From JACKAN01 sp964502735 (GTDB lineage Bacteria; Bdellovibrionota; Bdellovibrionia; Bdellovibrionales; UBA1609): a stretch of 19,320 bases of DNA. This document shows, piece after piece, positions 7,125-13,743 of this stretch. The stretch covers positions 1 to 19,320 of the forward strand of contig CAZCYD010000054.1 in assembly GCA_964502735.1 (NCBI GenBank), written 5' to 3'. The translations under genes were made by a program, and so were the position numbers. The notes under the pieces are model-generated. The model searched no databases, was not told where the DNA came from, and saw nothing but the letters and a program-made list of their open reading frames with translations. Every line of letters begins with the position of its first letter. Positions within the stretch are counted from its first letter, which is position 1.

Positions 7125-8324
7125 TTAACCTGGTTTGTTATCTAATCTGGAACTGAGAAGTATTGGGGTATATTGGATGCAAAACAAGGCGAAGGCCACT
7201 GACCACAATAAACCAGATATTAAAAGACTAATTTGATAAAAGCTCACGTCAAATAATGGTCCAAATACACGAATGAGAGCTCCAACGTTCAGTGCAATAT
7301 AAGCAATAATCATTGATCGTGAGGCGTTAATTTTTCTGCCAGTATGTCCTAGTGCAACTCTAGAAATCATGGCAAGTATAGTGACTCCCATCGAGCCGGT
7401 CGTTAGCGCATGGAGGGCTGGAGATTTAGGGAGTTCAAGTGTGGTGCTGAGACCTATTAGAAAAAAACCGATTATCATCCAAGCGTAGCCGATGTACAGT
7501 ATCGAAAGAATTGGTTTTTGAAGGGCCGAAACGAAGTCCCAAGTTAACCATCGGGCCGCATGAATAAGGGCTCCTATAAAACAAACCCAAGAGACAATTG
7601 ATGGGGAATTTATAGCTAGATAACAAAAGCCAATTGCAAAGGTAGAGCCTATTGAAATATTGTCAATCCATTTGCGAGTTGCGACATTTGCTGAGGGGAT
7701 AGCGTTTACTGTGAAAAAAGGAATGACTCTCCCGCCTATTATAGTAATCATGGTTAATATGATGAATACGCCAAGGTATATACCAATTGGAGCTGTGTCA
7801 GAGGTTAACTGTAGTTGATCTAGATGAAATAAGAGTTGTCCTATCAATAAAGAAGCAAGAAGAAAGAAAAAAATCCAGTTACGCTTTTGTGTTTTAATCA
7901 GAATGTAGGGTCTTAATAAAAAAAGTAATGTAGGAAAAAATATCAAATTTAGAAGAGTCGCTAGCCACTGGATACTGGAGAAAGGGATAAATATAATTAT
8001 TCTTGGGAGTATCCAAATAGTGATCAGGGCTTGCAGGGCGCGACCGTGAACACCACGAATGTTGGACCAGTTCTGGGTTGCAGTTAATAGAAAACCGGCG
8101 ACAATCGCGGAAGCAAAGCCAAAAATCATTTCGTGAGCGTGCCAGTCCACAGAGTTACCAGGCAGCGAAAGCAAGGGCCAGCTTGAAAATTGGCTAGCCC
8201 ATATGGCAACGATAAATACGGCGTGAAGACTGCCAAATAAAAAGAAAGGACGAAATCCAAGAGCCCAAAGAGGGTGTTTAGCACTAAACAAATTTTTACT
8301 TAAAGTTTCCATATTTATTTGCAT
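7125..8324 (-). CDS. nnrS: NnrS family haem/copper membrane protein
   Basis: A 399-residue protein with about twelve membrane segments. NnrS proteins are tied to nitric-oxide stress and denitrification in several proteobacteria. The family signature is clear: HPLWALGFRPFFL at 17-29 and WHAHEMIFGFASAIVAGFLL at 61-80, followed by TATQNW and GRAL; further on there is GGRVIPFFTVNA and, in the second half, HALTTGSMGVTILAMISRVALGHTGR. The His residues of WHAHE and HALTTG are candidates for metal or haem binding. The start is uncertain: neither the ATG at 8324 nor the one at 8312 has a convincing SD. It is convergent with the lipoprotein gene, with only 53 bases between. No nitrite or NO reductase gene is in the window. 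Confidence 0.92.
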   Translation of the reverse strand: MQINMETLSKNLFSAKHPLWALGFRPFFLFGSLHAVFIVAIWASQFSSWPLLSLPGNSVDWHAHEMIFGFASAIVAGFLLTATQNWSNIRGVHGRALQALITIWILPRIIIFIPFSSIQWLATLLNLIFFPTLLFLLRPYILIKTQKRNWIFFFLLASLLIGQLLFHLDQLQLTSDTAPIGIYLGVFIILTMITIIGGRVIPFFTVNAIPSANVATRKWIDNISIGSTFAIGFCYLAINSPSIVSWVCFIGALIHAARWLTWDFVSALQKPILSILYIGYAWMIIGFFLIGLSTTLELPKSPALHALTTGSMGVTILAMISRVALGHTGRKINASRSMIIAYIALNVGALIRVFGPLFDVSFYQISLLISGLLWSVAFALFCIQYTPILLSSRLDNKPG

Positions 8325-8420
8325 GCAGTATTGTCTATATCTTCAAATTTTACAAATGATTGCTTTTAATGTATTTTTTGGTTAATTATGTGATTTATTG
8401 GATGTCGCATCATGGGCAAT

Positions 8421-8777
8421 CTAAGCCTTCCGAACATATTCAGATTTCAGATTGATGTTTCCAAGGCCATCGATTTTGCAGGCAATATCGTGTCCATCAC
8501 CTGTATCAGTTAAGCGAATACTCCTAACCTTAGTTCCGCCCTTTACGACGCTGCTGGACCCTTTGATCTTTAAGTCTTTAATAACGATGACAGCGTCACC
8601 ATCAGCCAATAGATTGCCGTTAGCATCGCGAATCCCTGTATCTGACTGAGTCTCAATTGAGGCTTCTGATGTTTTTGTCGACTCAGACCACTCATGTGAG
8701 CACTCTGGACAAATCCAAAGACTAATATCCTTATAAATATTTTCCGACTCACATTTTGGACACTTTTCGTTAATCAT
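8421..8777 (-). CDS. yjdM: PhnA/YjdM zinc-ribbon protein
   Basis: A protein of 118 residues matching the YjdM (PhnA) family in length. The N-terminal zinc ribbon has Cys6-x2-Cys9 and Cys23-x2-Cys26 (KCPKCESEN and WICPECSHEW). The C-terminal PhnA beta domain has DANGNLLADGDAVIVIKDLK, then KGSSSVVKGGTKV and DGHDIACKIDGLG. Despite the name, the family is not shown to act in phosphonate breakdown and its biochemical role is unclear. No phosphonate genes are nearby. The SD (AAGGAT) is about six bases before the ATG. The heptamer repeat lies about 45 bases upstream, within the probable 5' leader. Confidence 0.92.
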   Translation of the reverse strand: MINEKCPKCESENIYKDISLWICPECSHEWSESTKTSEASIETQSDTGIRDANGNLLADGDAVIVIKDLKIKGSSSVVKGGTKVRSIRLTDTGDGHDIACKIDGLGNINLKSEYVRKA

Positions 8778-8820
8778 TTCTTATCCTTTAAGGTTCAAGG
8801 GTTAAGGCTTAAGCTAAAAA

Positions 8821-8876
8821 CCACCAACCACCAACCACCAACCACCAACCACCAACCACCAACCACCAACCACCAA
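8821..8876. repeat. Eight perfect tandem copies of a 7-bp repeat (CCACCAA / TTGGTGG)
   Basis: 56 bases of uninterrupted heptamer repeat, G-rich on the minus strand, which is the coding strand of the downstream PhnA/YjdM gene. It lies in the 223-bp gap between the SMR exporter gene end and the yjdM start. Each unit carries two GG pairs, so the transcript would hold sixteen GG tracts able to form two-tier G-quadruplexes. Copy number is likely variable between strains through slippage. It is outside any reading frame I can support. Confidence 0.95.
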
Positions 8877-9000
8877 GAATGGTCTCAACGTGATTATGAG
8901 TTTTTGATAGCTAATCACTAAATAATAATTTTAGCAATTTAGATTTAGCTACTCAAATTAGACCAGAATTTAATGAGATCTAGCTTCCGCACAATAGATT

Positions 9001-9336
9001 TTAATGACTTTCCGCAGTTAACCTTAAACCAACAATTGAGATAATCAGCAAAAGCATGAACGCAATCCGAGGTGTGGTTGCAGGCTCCTTAAAAAGCAGA
9101 ACACCAAAGAGGCTGGCTCCCACCACACCGATTCCAACCCAAACAGCGTAAGCCGTTCCAATAGGCAAAGTCTGAGCGGCTTTTGCAAGAAGATACATGC
9201 TTGCGGAAAGTGTAACTAAAGTAAAAAAACTTGGGATAGGTCTGCTGAAGCCTTCAGTGTATTTGAGGCCAATGGCCCAGCAGATTTCAAAAATACCAGC
9301 GGCGACAAGCAGAAGCCAAGATCCTGTTGCAGACAT
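9001..9336 (-). CDS. gdx: SMR-family guanidinium exporter, Gdx/SugE type
   Basis: A 111-residue, four-helix inner-membrane transporter that works as a dimer and exchanges protons for guanidinium-type cations. It belongs to the Gdx (SugE) branch, not the EmrE/Qac branch: the segment WAIGLKYTEGF (20-30) is typical, and the binding-site residues known from Gdx-Clo are all present at a constant offset of four: Glu17, Trp20, Ser46, Tyr63, Trp66. AGGAG lies six bases before the ATG. It follows the Rnk-like gene by 11 bases, so the two are probably co-transcribed. I saw no guanidine riboswitch upstream of the pair. Confidence 0.92.
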   Translation of the reverse strand: MSATGSWLLLVAAGIFEICWAIGLKYTEGFSRPIPSFFTLVTLSASMYLLAKAAQTLPIGTAYAVWVGIGVVGASLFGVLLFKEPATTPRIAFMLLLIISIVGLRLTAESH

Positions 9337-9347
9337 ACAAACTCCTT

Positions 9348-9731
9348 TTATTTCTCGGTTTTTGAGACCGAAATCACTTTGATTCGTCTAATCTTATTTT
9401 CATTTATTGGCCAGTGAATAATTTGATTTATACTCAGGCCAATAAGAGCTCCGCCCACAGGGGCTAAGATAGAAATCTTATTTGTTTCAAGGTCTGCGTC
9501 AGGTGGATAAACTAGGGTAAAGGTTGAAATCTTACCGCTATCCAGATCTTCAAAGCTCACAACAGAGTTCATTGCAACAACGTTCTCGGGAAGTTGATCG
9601 TCGGCAACAATAGAGGCCCGTGCCAACTCCTCTTCTAGCAGTTCACCCTGTTTTTTTGTTGCTTGCGAGGTGAGAGCAGATATTTTTTCATAGTCAGTTT
9701 TAGAGATAATCAAGATATTTTGGTTTTTCAT
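9348..9731 (-). CDS. rnk: Rnk-like GreA/GreB-fold RNA polymerase-binding protein
   Basis: A protein of 127 residues. Rnk proteins bind RNA polymerase with a short N-terminal coiled coil and a GreA/GreB-type C-terminal FKBP-like domain, but lack transcript-cleavage ability; the name comes from an effect on nucleoside diphosphate kinase levels. Seen here: a short N-terminal helical hairpin with EELARASIV (about 34-42), VVAMNSVVSFEDLDSG (about 51-66), VYPPDADLETNKISILAPVG (about 74-93) and ALIGLSINQIIHWPI (about 95-109), the classic GreA-C pattern. The SD GGGAG lies before the ATG. First gene of the pair with the Gdx exporter; a functional link is not obvious. Confidence 0.88.
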   Translation of the reverse strand: MKNQNILIISKTDYEKISALTSQATKKQGELLEEELARASIVADDQLPENVVAMNSVVSFEDLDSGKISTFTLVYPPDADLETNKISILAPVGGALIGLSINQIIHWPINENKIRRIKVISVSKTEK

Positions 9732-9749
9732 AAAGTCTCCCTATGCATT

Positions 9750-9776
9750 AGAGTTGTTTTAATAAAACAAAACTCT
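9750..9776. promoter_or_regulatory. Imperfect inverted repeat upstream of the rnk-like gene
   Basis: AGAGTT (9750-9755) pairs with AACTCT (9771-9776), and GTTTT (9756-9760) with AAAAC (9764-9768), leaving two bulged A and a 3-base loop. It lies 18 bases upstream of the rnk start on that gene's leader side, so it could be an operator or a leader hairpin. Confidence 0.4.
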
Positions 9777-9828
9777 AAGTAAATTTCTAATTTTTAAGTG
9801 ATAGAATTTAAGTTATAAATTCGGGGAG

Positions 9829-9865
9829 GGCGGCTGAGGTGTTTCTGTTTAGTAACTCAACCGCC
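9829..9865. other. GC-rich hairpin in the divergent intergenic region
   Basis: GGCGGCTGAG (9829-9838) and CTCAACCGCC (9856-9865) pair over ten positions with one C-A mismatch and a 17-base loop. It stands out because its surroundings are AT-rich. The 469-bp region 9732-10200 between the divergent rnk-like and Na/Pi cotransporter genes holds this hairpin, a palindrome at 9964-9987, a terminator-like stem at 10034-10056 and a 12-bp duplication at 10176-10199, but no gene I can support. Confidence 0.45.
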
Positions 9866-9963
9866 AAATGAAATAAATTTGAGACCCAGTTTGACAACAT
9901 CCTGAGCTGAGTTAGAGGGCCTAGATTTGAGCCGGTTAGATTTGAGGCAAATTTTTAGTGGTC

Positions 9964-9987
9964 TCATGTTAATGATATATAACATGA
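9964..9987. promoter_or_regulatory. 8-bp perfect inverted repeat, possible operator
   Basis: TCATGTTA (9964-9971) and TAACATGA (9980-9987) flank an 8-base AT-rich spacer containing a -10-like TATATAAC. It is about 215 bases upstream of the Na/Pi cotransporter start and about 235 bases upstream of the rnk-like start. The symmetric arms and the -10-like core suggest a repressor site over a promoter. Regulator unknown. Confidence 0.4.
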
Positions 9988-10033
9988 TCTACTAGCAGGC
10001 TTCAAGACAGCAATATAAGCACGAGAAAGTTCT

Positions 10034-10056
10034 CAAAAATCCTTTTAGGATTTTTG
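10034..10056 (+). terminator. Terminator-like hairpin, no gene in front of it
   Basis: CAAAAATCCT (10034-10043) and AGGATTTTTG (10047-10056) form a perfect 10-bp stem with a 3-base loop, ending in a T run as in intrinsic terminators with a paired A tract. Both flanking genes diverge away from it, so it does not close a known gene. It may end a short untranslated RNA from the left, or act as a leader attenuator for the cotransporter gene. Confidence 0.45.
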
Positions 10057-10175
10057 GGGTGTTTGCTTATTTTGGCGTGAATCTTATTAAGTGACTATTC
10101 TAAAAATCTATAGTATTTCCAAAGTGTTGCAGCTTCTTATAACTTCTTTATTGCGGAGCTGTTGTAGCAGATTTG

Positions 10176-10199
10176 TTGGAGATCAAATTGGAGATCAAA
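10176..10199 (+). repeat. 12-bp perfect tandem duplication carrying the SD
   Basis: TTGGAGATCAAA occurs twice head to tail (10176-10187, 10188-10199), one base before the cotransporter ATG at 10201. Each copy has GGAG. Only the second copy is at a normal SD distance (eight bases), so the first is a redundant or competing ribosome-binding site. Confidence 0.9.
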
Positions 10200-10200
10200 A

Positions 10201-11826
10201 ATGACAGCCTTGGTTTTTAAATTGCTTGGTGGCATAGGGCTTTTCTTAATGGGTATGGTAATGCTTACCGATGGATTAAAGGCCTTCGCAGGCCAAGCTC
10301 TTCGAACGGCATTGATGCGTTTTACGGGATCTCCTCTTAAAGCCTTTGCGTCTGGAGCTGTTATAACAGCGATGGTGCAATCCTCAAGTGCGACGACCGT
10401 TACGGTAATTGGCTTTGTTAGTGCGGGATTGTTAACCTTTCCACAAGCATTAGGCGTAGTTTTTGGTGCAAGTTTAGGTACGACAGGCACGGGCTGGATT
10501 GTTTCAGTTTTGGGTTTAAAGATCAGTCTAGGTTTTTATGCACTTCCGCTCGTGGGTATTGGAGCCTTTTTAAACCTGTTGGGCGCTGGTCGTATTCGTC
10601 CATTAGGTATAGCCTTGGCGGGTTTTGGTTTAATTTTTATCGGCATAGAAACTCTACAAGCCGGAATGCAAGGGCTTTCTGGCACATACAGTTTGGCGAA
10701 TCTCCCCAGCACGGGACTTTTGGGGCATACGCTGGCGGTTATTGTCGGAACGGTGATGACAGTTATTATGCAGTCTTCGAGTGCCGCTGTGGCCACGACA
10801 CTAACAGCTTTGCATACAAATACAGTTAATTTTGAGCAGGCGGCCTCTTTGCTTATTGGTGCGGCTATAGGGACTACAGTTACAGGTGTGTTGGCCGCAA
10901 TTGGAGGCACTGTGCCGGCAAAGCGTACGGCGCTGGCTCACGTGCTATTTAATATGGCAACGGGTGTTATTGCGTTGATTTTGCTCCCATTTTTTTTAGT
11001 TCTAATAGGTCTTGCGCAAAAATATTTGGGTCTCGATCCGGGAGCAACCAGCTTGGCGGCTTTTCACACGGGCTTTATCGCGACAGGTGTTTTAATTTTT
11101 CTACCTTTTGTTAACAAGTTCTCAAATTTTATTGAGCGAGTGTTGCCTGAGCGGGGACCTAAATTAACTCGCCACTTAGACGACACTTTGTTGAGTGTGC
11201 CAGCTGTAGCTCTTGAGGCTACCAGACGGGCGTTGAGCGATATAGCTTGCGAGGTATTTGCAATACTTCGCCGACCGACGGGGCCTATAACTACAGAAAC
11301 GCGCCGACAAATCAACCAATCGATGGGTGTGATACAGGATTTTTATGCTCGGATACCGACGATAAGTGGGGATCTGCCTTTATCTCACTTGCGAGTGGGT
11401 CTCATGCACGCCATTGATCATATTTTGCGTCTGATGAGCCGCATGGAGCCTACTGAGCGCGTGCGAGAGAGTCTTTTAGCTGCACGGATTCACAAGGCTT
11501 TGGTTGAGACCCAAGAGCTTTTAGAAACTGCGACTGTGGGCCTTAAGGGTAAGGCGCAATCCGACTGGATTGCGGTTTTAGAAAAGCGTGCACTTGAGCT
11601 TGCGGACGTTCGCAGCAAAGAGCGGCCACTTGTTCTCAAAGACGTTTCTTTACCAGGCGCCAGTCCGGCAAGAGCTCTTGAACTTTTGGATGCTCTAAGA
11701 TGGCTAGATCGAGTCGCCTATCACAGTTGGCGAACCTGTGTTTATCTAAACCCAAACACAGCAAATGGCCATACTGACTCTACGATTGAGGGTGCCGGTC
11801 AATTAGTTGTTGATGATAATGAATGA
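10201..11826 (+). CDS. nptA: Na+/phosphate cotransporter (NptA/PNaS family) with PhoU-like C-terminal domain
   Basis: A 541-residue inner-membrane protein. The type II Na/Pi family signature occurs as an inverted duplicate: QSSSATT at 60-66 and QSSSAAV at 191-197, each followed by a Gly-Thr loop (GASLGTTGTGW at 89-99, GAAIGTTVTG about 220-229). About nine hydrophobic segments fill residues 1-310. From about 330 to the end the protein is soluble and helical, as in the PhoU-like domains fused to bacterial homologues. Substrate is most likely phosphate with sodium; export is also possible for YjbB-like members. ATG at 10201 has a GGAG eight bases upstream. No phoB or pst gene is near. The two long open frames on the opposite strand are composition shadows. 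Confidence 0.93.
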   Translation: MTALVFKLLGGIGLFLMGMVMLTDGLKAFAGQALRTALMRFTGSPLKAFASGAVITAMVQSSSATTVTVIGFVSAGLLTFPQALGVVFGASLGTTGTGWIVSVLGLKISLGFYALPLVGIGAFLNLLGAGRIRPLGIALAGFGLIFIGIETLQAGMQGLSGTYSLANLPSTGLLGHTLAVIVGTVMTVIMQSSSAAVATTLTALHTNTVNFEQAASLLIGAAIGTTVTGVLAAIGGTVPAKRTALAHVLFNMATGVIALILLPFFLVLIGLAQKYLGLDPGATSLAAFHTGFIATGVLIFLPFVNKFSNFIERVLPERGPKLTRHLDDTLLSVPAVALEATRRALSDIACEVFAILRRPTGPITTETRRQINQSMGVIQDFYARIPTISGDLPLSHLRVGLMHAIDHILRLMSRMEPTERVRESLLAARIHKALVETQELLETATVGLKGKAQSDWIAVLEKRALELADVRSKERPLVLKDVSLPGASPARALELLDALRWLDRVAYHSWRTCVYLNPNTANGHTDSTIEGAGQLVVDDNE

Positions 11827-11974
11827 GTCTTTCGGTTACGAATATTTTTTGTATTGAAATCCGCGGATTTGGGCTTGATTATGTGGTTATTCTATAGAGT
11901 TGTTTTAATTATTATTAAAAAATAACTGGCAGGAGAATCTAATAATCCTCCTACCTTCATTAAGAATGTAAAAC

Positions 11975-12169
11975 TTAATTCTTTTTAAGTTTGCAGGTGT
12001 TAATTCCTAAAAGTTGGTAGGGTGGGCACCAACCCAAGAGTCCCGTAAGCACAGGGACTAGACCAAGAAGAAAAAGTTTATTTTCTGGGCCCCAAAAAGC
12101 CAGACTTATCAGTCCTAGTCCCAGCACCACTCGAACTCCTCTTTCAATGGGATGTATATTCTTTGTCAT
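11975..12169 (-). CDS. DUF2892 (YgaP-like) small membrane protein
   Basis: A 64-residue protein starting MTKNIHPIERGVRVVLGLG, followed by two membrane helices (about 15-28 and 31-46) and a Cys-Pro-Pro turn (GWCPPYQLLGINTCK). This is the DUF2892 pattern also found as the C-terminal membrane part of the rhodanese YgaP. The two cysteines (Cys48 in GWCPP, Cys59) may be meaningful, but the stand-alone family has no settled function. The SD AAGGAA lies about seven bases before the ATG, and a consensus promoter sits just upstream, so it appears to be a strongly expressed single gene. Confidence 0.88.
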   Translation of the reverse strand: MTKNIHPIERGVRVVLGLGLISLAFWGPENKLFLLGLVPVLTGLLGWCPPYQLLGINTCKLKKN

Positions 12170-12206
12170 AGGGTTTCCTTGGTTATAAGATTTTGATTCA
12201 CAGCAT

Positions 12207-12234
12207 ATTATAAATTTTTAATTTCAACTGTCAA
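12207..12234 (-). promoter_or_regulatory. Perfect-consensus sigma70 promoter for the DUF2892 gene
   Basis: Minus strand TTGACA (12234-12229), 16-base spacer, TATAAT (12212-12207). Both hexamers are exact. Transcription would begin near 12200, leaving a leader of about 30 bases to the ATG at 12169. It lies in the 92-bp gap after the chromate transporter gene. Confidence 0.8.
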
Positions 12235-12261
12235 AACGAAAATTACCTTATGCTGGGTCCA

Positions 12262-13431
12262 TCAATAAATAACAAGGCTTGCTCCTACAGTTATTAATAC
12301 AACGGCCCACGATGGAAGCTTCCAAAATTCTAGTAAGAAAAATCCGACAGATGCCAAGGCAAAGTCTTTTGTTGAAAAAATGGCACTTGTCCAAACAGGA
12401 TTATAAAGAGCCGCCAAAAGTATTCCAACCACAGCGGCATTAAGTCCCAGCATGGATTGACGAACTTTAGGGAGGCTTCTTAGTTTTTCCCAAAATGGCA
12501 AAACTCCAACGACCAAAAGAAAGGAAGGTAAAAACGCTGCAAACAAACAGATAAAAGCTCCGCCCCAGCCATTTGGTGAAGAAGAGGAGACGGCACCCAA
12601 ATAGGCACTAAAGGCAAAAAGTGGTCCCGGAATAGCATTGGCGACTCCATACCCCGCCATAAATAAATCGTTCGTTACCCAACCGGTTGGAACAACCTCA
12701 GCTTGAAGAAGTGGGAGAACAACATGACCACCACCAAATACAAGTGCGCCAGCTCGATAGAAACTATCAAAGAGCTTTAGGCTTTGCTCGGGATATAATG
12801 ACCTAATTATAGGTAGAACAAATAGCAGTCCGATAAACAAAGTAATAAAAATGGTTCCAGTGCGACGTCGCCCCTTATGTAAAGGTTCGTGTGGGAGTTC
12901 AGAAGTTGTTTTAAGTAAGAAAGCTCCTAGAACTCCAGCCGCAATTAGAACGAGTATTTGGGTAAAGGCAGAATTTGCGAAAAGAACACTCGCACTCGAA
13001 AGGATGGCTATGGTGACTCTTTCTTTGTCAGGGCAAAGTTTTTTCCCCATCCCTAAAACGGCTTGAGCAACGACGGCAACGGCAACAACTTTAAGGCCGT
13101 GGATCCAATGCTGGTGAGCTTCGGCCTCAATGTGTGCCATTCCTAAACCAAATAAGATAAGAATAATAGCAGAGGGTAGGGTAAATCCAATCCAAGATAA
13201 AATCGCTCCCCAAATTCCTGCTCGCGATAGACCGATGGCCATTCCGACTTGGCTACTGGCTGGGCCAGGAAGAAATTGACAAAGGGCCACAAGATCAGCG
13301 TAGGCTTGTTCACTAAGCCATTTCTTTTTTTTGACGTATTCATTGTGAAAATAACTCAAATGGGCAATGGGCCCACCAAAGGATGTCAAGCCCAGTCTGA
13401 GAGCTGTAAGAAAGACTTCAAGAGGTTTCAT
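12262..13431 (-). CDS. chrA: Chromate transporter, long-chain ChrA (two CHR domains)
   Basis: A 389-residue inner-membrane protein of the CHR superfamily, which exports chromate by proton antiport in the characterised members. The N-terminal CHR domain has FGGPIAH (18-24), KKKWLSEQAYADLVALCQFLPGP-type segments (QFLPGPASSQ at 52-61) and the usual helix pairs. The C-terminal copy, in reverse style, has FGGGHVVLPLLQAEVV and NAIPGPLFAFSAYLGA, so both halves are complete. Length is normal for long-chain ChrA. The start codon lies inside the end of the tautomerase gene (14-base overlap), which implies translational coupling. No ChrB regulator is present. Other CHR members may carry other oxyanions. 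Confidence 0.93.
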   Translation of the reverse strand: MKPLEVFLTALRLGLTSFGGPIAHLSYFHNEYVKKKKWLSEQAYADLVALCQFLPGPASSQVGMAIGLSRAGIWGAILSWIGFTLPSAIILILFGLGMAHIEAEAHQHWIHGLKVVAVAVVAQAVLGMGKKLCPDKERVTIAILSSASVLFANSAFTQILVLIAAGVLGAFLLKTTSELPHEPLHKGRRRTGTIFITLFIGLLFVLPIIRSLYPEQSLKLFDSFYRAGALVFGGGHVVLPLLQAEVVPTGWVTNDLFMAGYGVANAIPGPLFAFSAYLGAVSSSSPNGWGGAFICLFAAFLPSFLLVVGVLPFWEKLRSLPKVRQSMLGLNAAVVGILLAALYNPVWTSAIFSTKDFALASVGFFLLEFWKLPSWAVVLITVGASLVIY

Positions 13432-13585
13432 TTAAATCTTCATCAGCGATTTCTTGAATCACGATATGGGTATGCTCGGGTTTCTTACCTAAGACTCGAA
13501 CGAGAGATTTAGTTATGTCTTTAATAATTTCAGCCTTTTGTTCCCTTGTCGCTCCCTTAGTGATTTGCACATTTACATAAGGCAT
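13418..13585 (-). CDS. 4-oxalocrotonate tautomerase-like small protein
   Basis: A 55-residue protein, MPYVNVQITKG..., with the invariant Pro right after Met that acts as catalytic base in the tautomerase superfamily. The body (REQKAEIIKDITKSLVRVLG, then HIVIQEIADEDL) has the beta-alpha-beta layout. Arg11 of classical 4-OT is replaced by Ala, with Arg two residues later, and the usual C-terminal NWGIGG hairpin is missing: the protein ends DLNETS. The SD GGGGAG lies six bases before the ATG. Its end overlaps the start of chrA by 14 bases, so the two are one transcription unit. Too short for many ORF callers. Activity is uncertain given the missing hairpin. Confidence 0.8.
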   Translation of the reverse strand: MPYVNVQITKGATREQKAEIIKDITKSLVRVLGKKPEHTHIVIQEIADEDLNETS

Positions 13586-13603
13586 TTAAAACTCCCCTTA
13601 ATT

Positions 13604-13665
13604 AAAAATCCGAAAACCGCCTTGCAGAATTCGGGCTTGATGGCTTAGTAAGTGGTGAAGGCGGT
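13604..13665 (-). terminator. Likely rho-independent terminator of the hipBST operon
   Basis: On the minus strand ACCGCCTT (13665-13658) pairs with AAGGCGGT (13623-13616), then the transcript continues TTTCGGATTTTT, a U-rich tail. The loop is long (34 bases), so the stem is less compact than usual. It lies between the end of hipT (13744) and the start of the tautomerase-chrA unit (13585) on the same strand, where a terminator is expected. Confidence 0.55.
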
Positions 13666-13743
13666 GAACCCTCCCCCTCCAACTTCGCGAAATTACTATG
13701 CCTGAATTGGCGGATGACTGCAAAGTACTACTGCAACGCAATC

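Noticed and set aside
8325..8360. FNR/NnrR-like site upstream of nnrS (TTGAAGATATAGACAA on the minus strand)
   Set aside because: The half-sites are imperfect and their spacing is two bases longer than the TTGAT-N4-ATCAA type, so it does not support a call.
9732..9830. Guanidine riboswitch for the Gdx exporter unit
   Set aside because: No paired ACGR-loop hairpins or ykkC-like conserved core is seen upstream of the rnk-gdx pair.
10137..10910. Two minus-strand open frames of 117 and 124 codons opposite the Na/Pi cotransporter
   Set aside because: They lie antisense to a clearly conserved membrane protein gene, have Ala/Pro/Val/Ile-rich low-complexity products typical of antisense to transporter codons, and lack SD sequences and family motifs.
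11903..11920. Stem TTTTAAT/ATTAAAA after the cotransporter gene as terminator
   Set aside because: The stem is entirely A/T, short, and not followed by a T run, so it would not terminate transcription reliably.
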